Below, in pieces: positions 33,493 to 41,734 of a stretch of DNA of 64,000 bases. Position 1 is the first letter of the stretch, and every line of letters starts with the position of its first letter. The notes below the pieces were generated by a model. The model saw only the letters and a program-made list of their open reading frames with translations. It was not told the origin of the DNA and did not search any database. Origin of the DNA: Carnobacterium_A antarcticum (GTDB lineage: Bacteria > Bacillota > Bacilli > Lactobacillales > Carnobacteriaceae); the NCBI RefSeq assembly GCF_042658365.1, contig NZ_JBHSQC010000015.1. The stretch is one strand, 5' to 3'. Both the position numbers and the translations under genes were made by a program.

Positions 33493-34021
33493 ATCTAAAC
33501 CATTGTCTATTCAACGAATGACGTTACTCGCCATGATGACGACACTTTGCCAAGTGAGCCGGTTAGTATTTCAATTCTTGCCAAATGTCCAACCCGTGAC
33601 CGTTATCTTAATCATTTTGACCCTTTCATTGGGAATCAGCGACGGCATGATCGTAGCTGTTTTATCTATTTTTATTTCCAATATTACATTAGGCATGGGG
33701 GTATGGACACTTGCTCAAATGATTTCATTTGTTTTTCTTGTCTTGCTGACAGGACTAGTCGTCAAACCGTTTTTTACACGCATTCCGTTTGTGTTCATGG
33801 TTTTTTACGCCACGTTGTCTGGGTATCTGTATGGTTTTATTATTTCACTTGTACAAGCGCCTTTCTTTGGCATTCAAAACATCTGGGTCTATTATATTTC
33901 TGGTCTGCCGTTCGACACCCTGCATGCTATAGGGAATGGAGGATTTTACCTGATATTAGCTCCGATTTTATTTCCATTGCTGAAAAGATTCACTGAAAAG
34001 TATTTTGCTGAAAAGAATTGA
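33482..34021 (+). CDS. ECF transporter S component, probable cobalamin-type
   Basis: A 179-aa membrane protein with six helices and the ECF S-component pattern ('RMTLLAMMTTLCQVSRL' at the N terminus; helix-rich core; 'PFDTLHAIGNGGFYLILAP' at the C terminus). S components bind the vitamin and dock to a shared EcfT-EcfA-EcfA' module, not encoded here. Riboswitch control points to cobalamin or its precursor; Lactobacillus CbrT is the best known functional parallel. The start overlaps the lipoprotein gene and lacks its own ribosome site, so translational coupling is likely; Met at 33520 is an alternative. Ends at a strong terminator. Confidence 0.87.
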   Translation: MACKSKPLSIQRMTLLAMMTTLCQVSRLVFQFLPNVQPVTVILIILTLSLGISDGMIVAVLSIFISNITLGMGVWTLAQMISFVFLVLLTGLVVKPFFTRIPFVFMVFYATLSGYLYGFIISLVQAPFFGIQNIWVYYISGLPFDTLHAIGNGGFYLILAPILFPLLKRFTEKYFAEKN

Positions 34022-34028
34022 TGAGTTT

Positions 34029-34079
34029 AAGTAACAGCAGTTTAAAGAGGAAACTAACTTTAAACTGCTGTTACTTTTT
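34029..34079 (+). terminator. Terminator of the cobalamin locus
   Basis: Perfect 19-bp stem (34029-34047 with 34058-34076), 10-base loop, six T. Confidence 0.92.
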
Positions 34080-34151
34080 TCATTTAAACATATGGTAGAC
34101 TATAGGAGTAAGAGCAATAGGGCTCGTAGATGAAAAATGTTAGCGATACCA

Positions 34152-34160
34152 TGTTATAAT
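34152..34160 (+). promoter_or_regulatory. Extended -10 promoter of the ROK gene
   Basis: TGT-TATAAT; no clear -35, consistent with an extended -10 promoter. Confidence 0.55.
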
Positions 34161-34175
34161 GTTGGCATAGGAAAA

Positions 34176-34198
34176 GCTAGGGCAATCAAATCCCTAGC
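34176..34198 (+). promoter_or_regulatory. Hairpin GCTAGGG/CCCTAGC in the leader of the ROK gene
   Basis: 7-bp perfect inverted repeat with 9-base spacer, starting ~16 bases after the -10 box. It could be a 5'-end stabilising hairpin or an operator. Confidence 0.5.
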
Positions 34199-34227
34199 AG
34201 CTAAATGACAGTAGGGAAGGTGAAGAG

Positions 34228-35136
34228 ATGACTCAGTATTTAGGAATGGATATTGGCGGAACGGAAATTAAGTATGGTCTTATCAATCATGACGGAGAAA
34301 TCAATGAAACTCAAAGAAAAAAAACGCCCATGGATTCATTAGACCATTTTATTGAAGAAATTGGAGACATTTACGATGCTTTTGCGGATGAAATCGAAGG
34401 AATGGCCATTAGCATGCCAGGGATCATTCATTCAAAAACGGGCTATGCTGTTCATGGCGGAACATTGGAATACATTAAAAATATGAATATGGTGGAATTA
34501 CTCGAAAGTCGGTGTCCAACCACTATTCATATAGAAAATGATGGCAAAGCAGCGGCTTTAGGGGAGTTATGGAAAGGCTATTTTCAAGGGATTCAAAATG
34601 GTGTGATCTTAGTTTTAGGAACAGGCATTGGAGGCGGAATCTTGATCAACGGGCAAGTGTTGAAAGGAACCCATCACTCAGCTGGAGAATTTTCTTTTAT
34701 AAAAACCAATGTGGATAAAAGCGATGATCAAGATTACATGTTTGGTTTTCAAAATGGGTTAAGAAAATTATTTAAAACTGTTTCAAAACGAAAAGATACT
34801 CTGCTAGAAGAAATCGATGGCCATTTAGTCTTTCAACTTGCTGAAGAAGGCGATCCCGTTATTTTAGAATGCTTAAATGCCTATTGCCGAACGTTAGCAG
34901 TACAAATTTTTAATTTTCAGACCATCTTAGATCCTGAAAAAATATTGATCAGCGGTGGAATCAGTAAAGCACCGTTACTGATCGAGTTGATCAAAAAAAA
35001 TGTTGCCGAAGTTTTTCAAGAAAAAAACACAGAATTATTTTATGCACCAATTATTGAAAAAAGTAAAAACGGCAACAGAGCCAACATTATTGGAGCTTTG
35101 TACAATTACAAATTAAATGAAGGACTTTCTTTTTGA
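34228..35136 (+). CDS. ROK-family sugar kinase or kinase-like protein
   Basis: A 302-aa ROK protein. 'LGMDIGGTEIKYGLI' is the phosphate loop, 'ISMPGIIHSKTG' follows, 'IHIENDGKAAALGELW' contains the catalytic Asp, and 'LVLGTGIGGGILINGQ' is the ROK core. The usual zinc-binding CxCGxxGC is absent, as in part of the family with glucose or N-acetylmannosamine specificity; the His of 'HHSAGEFSF' is kept. No DNA-binding domain, so it is an enzyme rather than a NagC-type repressor. Sugar unknown. GGAAGGTGA precedes ATG. Single-gene unit. Confidence 0.88.
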   Translation: MTQYLGMDIGGTEIKYGLINHDGEINETQRKKTPMDSLDHFIEEIGDIYDAFADEIEGMAISMPGIIHSKTGYAVHGGTLEYIKNMNMVELLESRCPTTIHIENDGKAAALGELWKGYFQGIQNGVILVLGTGIGGGILINGQVLKGTHHSAGEFSFIKTNVDKSDDQDYMFGFQNGLRKLFKTVSKRKDTLLEEIDGHLVFQLAEEGDPVILECLNAYCRTLAVQIFNFQTILDPEKILISGGISKAPLLIELIKKNVAEVFQEKNTELFYAPIIEKSKNGNRANIIGALYNYKLNEGLSF

Positions 35137-35159
35137 TAGTTATTCTTACCTATATTAAT

Positions 35160-35209
35160 AAAAACAGCTTCAAACCCAAGGATTTAATCTTTGGTTTGAA
35201 GCTGTTTTT
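35160..35209. terminator. Bidirectional terminator, ROK gene / floA operon
   Basis: AAAAACAGCTTCAAACC pairs with its complement near 35193-35209; T-rich beyond both ends. Confidence 0.88.
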
Positions 35210-35210
35210 G

Positions 35211-35774
35211 TTAACGATAAGGGCGCATAGCACGTGGTTTATCAATGATCTCTTTGTAAACCACAGCTTTCAATAGTTCTTTTTGAAAAGGCACTTGTTT
35301 TTTTTGCTTATTTACGCGTTTTTCTGATTGAACAAAAGCTTTAGCTTTTTGCTGCATATCTTTTGAGACGGTTTTTGCAATCCGTTCCCTATCTTGTGCT
35401 TCAGTCTGCAGTTGATGTTGCGTGACTAAGGGCTGAGCACTTTTACGGTGGCTTTGCTTAGTGGTGATATGTTGATCGTAATTACGCGCTGGACGTTGTG
35501 TTCGCGTTGTTTGTTGCTTAACAGCACGTGTCTCTTTTTGAACAGCCTTATTCCGTTGTTGCGCCGGCGTATTTCTTAACCGACGTGTTTCTTGTTCTAC
35601 TTCAGTCTTAAGTGTTTGGTATTTTGCCAAAACTTCTTTTGACCGCGGCTTATTTCCTTGGGTTTTTGAATTGGAAGCCTGCTGTTTAAGAAGCGCACCT
35701 CCGATTGACTGTATTACTGAAATAATGAGAATGATAGGAACTAAAAGACTTAATAAACCAATAATTGTGTCCAT
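35211..35774 (-). CDS. Membrane-anchored, strongly basic Gln/Lys/Arg-rich protein of the floA operon
   Basis: A 187-aa protein. One N-terminal membrane helix (residues ~4-26, 'IGLLSLLVPIILIISVIQS') is followed by ~160 residues almost free of hydrophobic core, rich in Gln, Lys, Arg and Thr, with coiled-coil-like 'KYQTLKTEVEQETRRLR' and a basic end. The start codon shares one base with the floA stop, so it is translated with FloA. In Bacillus the nfeD-floA unit is followed by yqfB; I cannot claim homology. A scaffold that binds nucleic acid, acidic lipids or teichoic acids is conceivable from charge alone. Confidence 0.75.
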   Translation of the reverse strand: MDTIIGLLSLLVPIILIISVIQSIGGALLKQQASNSKTQGNKPRSKEVLAKYQTLKTEVEQETRRLRNTPAQQRNKAVQKETRAVKQQTTRTQRPARNYDQHITTKQSHRKSAQPLVTQHQLQTEAQDRERIAKTVSKDMQQKAKAFVQSEKRVNKQKKQVPFQKELLKAVVYKEIIDKPRAMRPYR

Positions 35775-36766
35775 TATTGATCACGATCACTTTCGCCTAA
35801 CCCAGAAATGGAATCTCTCATAGAGGTATCCGCATTGATGTTTTTCATATTGTAATAATCCATCACGCCTAATTTACCAGCTTTTAAAGCTTCCGCTAAT
35901 GCCAATGGAACTTCCGCTTCCGCTTCAACTACACGAGCACGCATTTTTTGAACTTCAGCAAGCATTTCTTGTTCTTGTGCAATGGCCATTGAACGTCTTT
36001 CTTCCGCTTTTGCTTGAGCAATGTTTTTATCTGCTTCGGCTTGTTCCATTTGCAGGCTGGCACCAATATTACGTCCAACATCGATATCTGCGATATCGAT
36101 AGACAAGATTTCAAAGGCAGTACCTGAGTCTAACCCTTTTCTCAAGACAGTTTTTGAGATAGAATCAGGATTTTCTAAAACGTCTGTGTGTTTCGCAGCA
36201 CTACCGACTGTGGTAACAATTCCTTCGCCAACACGAGCGATGATAGTTTCTTCACCGGCTCCTCCAACTAATCGTTCAATGTTCGCACGAACGGTTACTT
36301 TAGCACGGGCTTTGACTTCAATTCCGTTCATTGCCATAGCAGCAATTTGCGGTGTTTCGATAACTTTTGGATTAACACTGACTTGAACCGCTTCGAATAC
36401 GTTCCGACCAGCTAAATCAATAGCTGCTGCTTGTTTAAAAACTAAATCAATATTAGCACGTTGAGCAGCAATCAGGGCATCGATAACTTGGTTGATATCC
36501 CCGCCGGCTAAATAGTGAGCTTCCAATTCATTGATATCAATGTCTAAGCCAGCTTTAGTAGCTTTGATCAAAGGACGAATAATATTTTGGGGAGCAACTC
36601 TTCTTAAACGCATCCCTACTAATGTTCCGATAGAAACTTTCACTCCAGAAAAATAAGCTGTTACCCATAACCCCACTGGAACAAATCGGAAAAACATACT
36701 TAAAATGACAATAACGATAATTGCAATAATCCCAATACCGATTAAACTACTTGTTTCATTTTCCAT
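35774..36766 (-). CDS. floA: Flotillin-like protein FloA
   Basis: A 330-aa SPFH protein of functional membrane microdomains. N-terminal membrane helix (~8-28), then 'AYFSGVKVSIGTLVGMRLRR' as membrane-inserting segment, SPFH domain with 'ITVRANIERLVGGAGEETI'-type core ('VTVRANIERLVGGAGEETI'), and the C-terminal helical region with repeated EA pairs ('AQAKAEERRSMAIAQEQ') that drives oligomerisation. Length matches Bacillus YqfA/FloA. Its start is 5 bases after the NfeD stop. FloA organises signalling and secretion proteins in lipid domains. Confidence 0.95.
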   Translation of the reverse strand: MENETSSLIGIGIIAIIVIVILSMFFRFVPVGLWVTAYFSGVKVSIGTLVGMRLRRVAPQNIIRPLIKATKAGLDIDINELEAHYLAGGDINQVIDALIAAQRANIDLVFKQAAAIDLAGRNVFEAVQVSVNPKVIETPQIAAMAMNGIEVKARAKVTVRANIERLVGGAGEETIIARVGEGIVTTVGSAAKHTDVLENPDSISKTVLRKGLDSGTAFEILSIDIADIDVGRNIGASLQMEQAEADKNIAQAKAEERRSMAIAQEQEMLAEVQKMRARVVEAEAEVPLALAEALKAGKLGVMDYYNMKNINADTSMRDSISGLGESDRDQ

Positions 36767-36771
36767 ACTGA

Positions 36772-37371
36772 TTACACTCTCCTAACAATTATTTTAGAAC
36801 CTTCAACTTTGATCACTTCAACAGGTGTATCAAATTCAATTTGTTCCCCGGAACTTAACACATCTAGTTCTTTGTCGTCAAACTTAACTTTACCTGTAGG
36901 TCTTAAAGTCGTCGTTGTGACACCTTTTTTCCCTAGGTATTCAGAATAATCTTTGCTGCTGGAATAACCGCTGATTCGATCCAAATTATTTTCCAGTACC
37001 AATTTATTTAAATTTCCAAAAGAATATCCATTTTTTAACAACACGATAGCTAAAATGACAGCCACTAAACCGGCCACACTTAAATCAATCAAACTTTTTC
37101 CGATATTTTGGTCATAAGTGAGATAAATACCGCCAAAAAGCAAGATGCCGCCTAAAATGCCTGCAACTCCAAAATTTGGAATGAACACTTCAAGTATCAT
37201 TAATAGGATACCTAAAATAAATATAGTGATGGGAAACCATTCGCCGCTTCCATTCAATAAAAAGTACCCCGCAAAACTCCCGAGTGCCAATATGCCGCCT
37301 AATACATAATGAGGAGTTAAACCGACAACCACTAAACCAACAAAACCTAGACTTAAGAGCAAGATATTCAA
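36772..37371 (-). CDS. nfeD: NfeD-family membrane protein
   Basis: A 199-aa protein with about five membrane helices (residues ~1-125) and a C-terminal OB-fold NfeD domain ('GKKGVTTTTLRPTGKVKF', 'QIEFDTPVEVIKVEGSKI'). It lacks the N-terminal ClpP-like protease domain of long NfeD forms. I set the start at TTG 37371, 8 bases after AGGAGG; the longer frame from 37389 would run through that ribosome site. NfeD and flotillin are a near-universal pair, and NfeD helps FloA assembly. Confidence 0.9.
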   Translation of the reverse strand: MNILLLSLGFVGLVVVGLTPHYVLGGILALGSFAGYFLLNGSGEWFPITIFILGILLMILEVFIPNFGVAGILGGILLFGGIYLTYDQNIGKSLIDLSVAGLVAVILAIVLLKNGYSFGNLNKLVLENNLDRISGYSSSKDYSEYLGKKGVTTTTLRPTGKVKFDDKELDVLSSGEQIEFDTPVEVIKVEGSKIIVRRV

Positions 37372-37831
37372 ATTTTTCACCTCCTTCAAAAACAGACATG
37401 TCTTTTTTTATAATGAATTCACTCATCCACTGAAAGTTACCGTAACTAATTTTCTGAATCTTGCTATTTAAGAGTGAAGGACAAAAAAACAATAGCATTT
37501 TAAGCCTCAAACAGCCTGTGTATTTCTTTTGCAAGAAATGTCTATAGTTTATTTTACCATTCTTAAGACATTTACGCACTTATGAATAAAAAAACATTGT
37601 TTTGATTTTACGTAACTACATAAATCAAAAAATAGAACCGTTAGTTTGGATGGCCGAGTAAGACAAGCGCCAAACAAATAGCTAACTTTCAATATTTTAA
37701 GTTAAATAAAGATTGAAAGGCTTTAAAAAAGGAATTTTTGAGTAGAAAGGATCAGTTGTTTTTTATTTAAGGAGGTATTTAGCAGAGATACTAAAAATAG
37801 CAGAATCTTTTTTTATAAAGAGAAAAAAAGA

Positions 37832-37860
37832 TTGTTCTCTTTACGAATTAAAGGTATAAT
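37832..37860 (+). promoter_or_regulatory. Promoter of the FUSC-marR-FUSC operon
   Basis: TTGTTC (37832-37837), 17-base spacer, perfect TATAAT (37855-37860). Confidence 0.65.
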
Positions 37861-37861
37861 T

Positions 37862-37887
37862 GTTGTGACAACAGTTGTTAGGACAAC
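37862..37887. promoter_or_regulatory. Two MarR-type operators GTTGT-n-ACAAC
   Basis: GTTGT-G-ACAAC (37862-37872) and GTTGT-TAGG-ACAAC (37874-37887) lie directly after the -10 box. Tandem dyads of this size fit MarR dimers, and a marR gene is second in the operon, so autoregulation is likely. Confidence 0.6.
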
Positions 37888-37972
37888 CAATTTCAGGGCT
37901 TGATTTTAGCAAGAGTTTAAACACATTTATTCAAAATACCAATGAACACAATAAAAACAAACGAAGAAGGAA

Positions 37973-39889
37973 GTGGAACCTATACGCACGAATTTAGAAG
38001 CATTCAAAAAAAAGATGTTTGATACGTTGCCTTATCTTTGCTTAGGAATCATTTTATTTGCGACGATTATTTTATTTTTTGGCAGCGCCAATGCGGTAAT
38101 CGGAATAATCTTTTTGTTTTTCGCAAAAGGAGCAGTCCATTCTGCGTTTACTATAGAAAGTCATTTGACAAGCGGCTTTTTATTTTTATTAATGGCCGTA
38201 CTCGGTACTTTTGCAACGATGGGTTACTTAACGTCTATCGTGTTAAATTTTTTGGTTTTCTTTTTGTTGATTTTCGTTTATTCAGATGATTTTGCACCAA
38301 AAAATTATTTTTTATTCGGATTAGAATTTGTGTTAATGCAAATGAATCCGGGAACTTTTGACATGTTATTAAATAGAAGCTTTGCAGTATTATATGGTTT
38401 TGCTGTCACAACCTTATTTATCATTGTTGCGAAACGGTTGAAAAAAGAACCGGCAGAAAATCCATTGATAAAGAAAGGGTTTGCTGTCATTTCCAATCAG
38501 CTGAACAGCTTATCAAAAGGGGAATTATCTCAGCTGCATGCTGGGGAAATCTTTGACATTGCCTCAAAATATTGTGCGGTAGAATACAATACTGTTTTTA
38601 AACAGAATGGTTTGATGTCTGGAAAAGAGAAAAACAGATTTCAGTTAGTGCTTTGTTTGGAACAACTTGGACAATTAATCAATGAAGCAAAGCTTCATTA
38701 TGAAGAGTTGGATCAAGCCGACCGGTCATATTTTTATGATCTAAGCAAACTTTTTGAAAATAGTATGACCCGAGACAAATTAATATCACAATTGGAACAT
38801 TTTTTGAAGAACTCTCATTTACAAGATTCGCATCTGAATTCAGATTGGAGATTACTGCTTCAGAGTTTGATCAAAACACTCCATGCAAAAACTGAAAAAG
38901 TAAACCACACAGCAACCGTTAAAAATAAATTAGCGTATAAAGGCAGTCAGTTAAAGCAACATTGGGGATTTCACTATTTTCAATTTCGTTTTGCAATACA
39001 AAAATCCTTGATCTTAGCTTTTTCTTTTGCTTTAGCAAACGCATTGCCTTTTTCTAATAGTTATTGGATTCCAATTATGGTTTATACAACCATTGGCGCT
39101 TATCCTGATGAAGCCTTTAAAAGTGCTGTGACACGTGTGGGAGGAACACTGGCGGGTCTCGCTTGTTTCGTTCTGGTGACCCAATTTATTCCAGTAAATA
39201 TTCGCTTATTCGTTGTTTTATTCATCGGATTAACGATTATATTATCGACAACCAATGTTTTTATTACCATGATAGCAGGGACTCAAATGGCGGTATCCAG
39301 TATTGCACCTGTTTTTGATACCATTCCTTCCATTTTATTACGTTTTGCGTGCGTTATTGTGGGCGCAGTGATAGCTGTTGTTGGCGGAAGACTTATTTTA
39401 CGTGCCAATCGTGATGATAATTACCAAGCTAAGTTAAATGAACTGTTGCAGATTGATAACCAGCTGGTGACGGAATTAAATCACGCACTGGAACAGGGCA
39501 TGAGAGGCAACCATGTTAGCGAGCTGATTTTATCGTTGCATTTAACAACCAATGAGCTCCTCAAAGCTATGCCTCGTCGAAAAATGATTGATAAAGTACA
39601 ATTAGCTAAATTAATTATCTATAACCGAAGCTTTTTGAAAGAAGTTTTGCTTATCTTTATGAGTTTAGATTTATCGAAAACGGACAAAGAGAATTCTGAA
39701 ACTATTCAAGAAGCCCTTATTGTGCTCGAGCACTTGCTGGCAACTAAGACTGAAGTCCAAAAAGAGTCAGAAATTTATTCAGCTTATATTGAAAAAGCCA
39801 AATCAAAAACAAACTTAGATTACAGAATCGCTAAATGCAGTCTTGCTTTTCAGCAAATCAGGGGAAAAGTACATTTGTCTGGTGATTAA
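37973..39889 (+). CDS. FUSC-family (aromatic acid/fusaric acid exporter-like) membrane protein, long form
   Basis: A 638-aa protein with two membrane bundles, residues ~18-155 and ~340-470, each with about six helices, separated by a soluble ~180-residue region and followed by a C-terminal helical cytosolic domain. The second bundle has the FUSC core ('NSYWIPIMVYTTIGAYPDE', 'VTRVGGTLAGLACFVLVTQF'). This is the YccS/YhfK layout. Start GTG 37973 is close to AAGAAGGA (spacing 2-3), so the exact start is uncertain. Paired with MarR and a second FUSC protein, it probably exports an amphipathic aromatic or envelope-active compound. Confidence 0.82.
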   Translation: MEPIRTNLEAFKKKMFDTLPYLCLGIILFATIILFFGSANAVIGIIFLFFAKGAVHSAFTIESHLTSGFLFLLMAVLGTFATMGYLTSIVLNFLVFFLLIFVYSDDFAPKNYFLFGLEFVLMQMNPGTFDMLLNRSFAVLYGFAVTTLFIIVAKRLKKEPAENPLIKKGFAVISNQLNSLSKGELSQLHAGEIFDIASKYCAVEYNTVFKQNGLMSGKEKNRFQLVLCLEQLGQLINEAKLHYEELDQADRSYFYDLSKLFENSMTRDKLISQLEHFLKNSHLQDSHLNSDWRLLLQSLIKTLHAKTEKVNHTATVKNKLAYKGSQLKQHWGFHYFQFRFAIQKSLILAFSFALANALPFSNSYWIPIMVYTTIGAYPDEAFKSAVTRVGGTLAGLACFVLVTQFIPVNIRLFVVLFIGLTIILSTTNVFITMIAGTQMAVSSIAPVFDTIPSILLRFACVIVGAVIAVVGGRLILRANRDDNYQAKLNELLQIDNQLVTELNHALEQGMRGNHVSELILSLHLTTNELLKAMPRRKMIDKVQLAKLIIYNRSFLKEVLLIFMSLDLSKTDKENSETIQEALIVLEHLLATKTEVQKESEIYSAYIEKAKSKTNLDYRIAKCSLAFQQIRGKVHLSGD

Positions 39890-39970
39890 TCTAAGAAAAT
39901 TGCCGTTTTATGAAGCGAAAAGAAAACAAGAGCAGTGTCTAATGCTGCTAAGCCTAAAGGAGGCAAAGAG

Positions 39971-40396
39971 GTGAATACCAACAATTATTTTTTATCGTTT
40001 CGTACAGCAGTCGTTTCTAAAAAAATGCATCTTTTTGTAATGCGTCAATTGGCACCATTAGATATCACGCCCGAACAATGGGCCGTTCTTAGTGCGATCA
40101 AAGAAACAGAAAATACATCCCAAAGGATATTAGCAGAATTGACTGAGAAAGATCGGCCAACAGTGAACCGAATCATGGATGTTTTATTAAGGAAAGAATT
40201 AGTGAAAAAATGTGTTGATGAAAAAGACCGACGTAAAACCATTATTTCACTGACAGAGTTAGGTATTAAAAAAATTGAAGCCATTTCTCTCGTTATTAAA
40301 AAAGCATTAACCGAAATGTTTAAAGGTTTGACGGAAAGCGAAATCGAACATTTTTTAAGTACGCTGCAATTAATAGAAAAAAATATCGAAGAATAG
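39971..40396 (+). CDS. MarR-family transcriptional regulator
   Basis: A 141-aa winged-helix regulator: 'ITPEQWAVLSAIKETENTSQ' (helix 2), 'LAELTEKDRPTVNRIMDVLL' (recognition helix), wing 'KKCVDEKDRRKTIISLTELG'. MarR dimers release DNA on binding phenolic ligands or on thiol oxidation. I chose GTG 39971, ~8 bases after AAAGGAGG; the longer frame from GTG 39935 reads through that site. Located between two FUSC genes, with matching operators at the operon promoter. Confidence 0.88.
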   Translation: MNTNNYFLSFRTAVVSKKMHLFVMRQLAPLDITPEQWAVLSAIKETENTSQRILAELTEKDRPTVNRIMDVLLRKELVKKCVDEKDRRKTIISLTELGIKKIEAISLVIKKALTEMFKGLTESEIEHFLSTLQLIEKNIEE

Positions 40397-40420
40397 TTAG
40401 AATATGGAAGAGGGGAATTG

Positions 40421-41491
40421 ATGAAGAAAACAGTAATAGAACTATGGAAAATGAAAAAAACCAATGACCCCATCTTGCGTGTCATCGGGGCAGGGTTTTG
40501 TATGGGGATCCCCTTGTTTTTGGGACTGTATTTAGGCAACATGCAGATTGGAACGTTCGGTTGTTTTGGGGCATTTGCTTTTTTATCTTATCAGCCTTTG
40601 CCGTTAAAAAAATTGATTCAACGTATTGTAACGGTGGGGCTAGCTATTTTAACAGCTTTTTTCTTCGGTATGTTGGCGACTCTGATTCCTTGGACGATTC
40701 CGATCGTGATCAGTTTGGTGAGTTTGATTGGATTTATGGTTTGCCGGGCTTTTAAAATACCCAATCCAGGCCCTTTTTTTGTGATTATGGTTTGCTCAAT
40801 GGGAACAGGTATGAAGTTGCATTTTCCAGAAATTTTGCAAGCTGTTGCTTATGCTGGTATCGGTGTTTTGTCAGCAGTTGTAATGGCAGCAATCGTTGGT
40901 TATATCAATCAGAATTGGTTGCATCGCGAGGTAATAGTTATTACTGCAACCAAGCATGAATTGATACTAGACACTGTTGAAAATGATTCTAGAATGTTAT
41001 TGTCAGCAATACACGATGCTGGAATTATTTTCTTTGCGGCTTATATCGGCCAGTCGCTTGATTTGGGAAACCCTTATTGGATCACGATTTCTTGTGCGGC
41101 CGTATTGCAGGGAAGAGATTTAAAGATGGTGTTTCACCGCAATATCCAACGAATCGTTGGCGGGATGGTCGGTTTGTTTATCGGAGCCCTTTTGTTGAAT
41201 CTGCATTTGCCGGTCTGGCAAGTCGTTCCGATCATCGTACTATTAAATCTGTTCGTAGAATTCTGTATGGGTCGTAATTATGGCATTGCTAATTTTTTTA
41301 CAACACCGTTGTCTTTATTGTTAGCTAATCTGTCACGCGAACAGTTTGCGATGGACCTAGTTGAGTACCGGTTTTGGGGAATCGTATTGGGAAGTTTAAT
41401 TGGTCTTGCCGGAGCTTTTTTAATTACTTACAGTCTTAAAATGTATGATAAAGAATTGTCGATCATCCAACTAATGAATAAAAAAGACTAA
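40421..41491 (+). CDS. FUSC-family membrane protein, short form
   Basis: A 356-aa protein with two six-helix bundles (~18-160 and ~195-345) and no soluble C-terminal domain. The second bundle repeats the FUSC pattern ('GNPYWITISCAAVLQGRD', 'HRNIQRIVGGMVGLFIGALL'). Start ATG 40421 lies 5 bases after GAAGAGGGG. Third gene of the operon, 24 bases after marR. Two different FUSC proteins under one MarR suggest a hetero-oligomer or two related substrates. Confidence 0.82.
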   Translation: MKKTVIELWKMKKTNDPILRVIGAGFCMGIPLFLGLYLGNMQIGTFGCFGAFAFLSYQPLPLKKLIQRIVTVGLAILTAFFFGMLATLIPWTIPIVISLVSLIGFMVCRAFKIPNPGPFFVIMVCSMGTGMKLHFPEILQAVAYAGIGVLSAVVMAAIVGYINQNWLHREVIVITATKHELILDTVENDSRMLLSAIHDAGIIFFAAYIGQSLDLGNPYWITISCAAVLQGRDLKMVFHRNIQRIVGGMVGLFIGALLLNLHLPVWQVVPIIVLLNLFVEFCMGRNYGIANFFTTPLSLLLANLSREQFAMDLVEYRFWGIVLGSLIGLAGAFLITYSLKMYDKELSIIQLMNKKD

Positions 41492-41547
41492 AGAGATTTC
41501 CAAGCATAGGGATTTATGTTTGGAATTTTTTTTAGTTGAAAATAAAA

Positions 41548-41561
41548 AGAAAGCGTTATCA
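41548..41561. promoter_or_regulatory. cre site (CcpA) upstream of the glycogen operon
   Basis: AGAAAGCGTTATCA matches 13 of 14 positions of the cre consensus TGWAANCGNTNWCA. It overlaps the -35 zone of the -10 box TATACT at 41574-41579, so CcpA binding should repress when glucose is plentiful. Confidence 0.7.
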
Positions 41562-41734
41562 ATAAAAATGCGGTATACTAATAGTATAGAAAAGAAACAA
41601 CGGGAATTATTCTTTAGGAGCTTTTTTTACGATTCCATACAAAAGTAGTATCTTTTCTGGTATCATTAAAATATAGTGATAATATGATGAGTATAGTTCT
41701 TTTTTTGTTCAATATATTGAAAGGGGTCCTGTAA

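Larger units (their letters stand above)
37372..37972. other. 600-base divergent region, nfeD-floA operon / FUSC-MarR operon
   Basis: On the left, upstream DNA of nfeD with TATAAA-like words on the minus strand but no convincing full promoter. On the right, a good plus-strand promoter and two operators (37832-37887). A hairpin TAAAGAG (37816-37822) / CTCTTTA (37837-37843) overlaps the -35. An orphan AAGGAGG near 37770 precedes no start codon. About 350 bases in the middle hold nothing I can name. Confidence 0.45.

Noticed and set aside
33547..33996. 149-codon ORF in another frame of the S-component gene
   Set aside because: It lies wholly inside the S-component gene, lacks a ribosome site and encodes a Cys/His/Phe-rich non-protein-like sequence.
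37770..37800. Start of a small gene after AAGGAGG upstream of the FUSC operon
   Set aside because: No start codon follows at usable distance and the frames close quickly.
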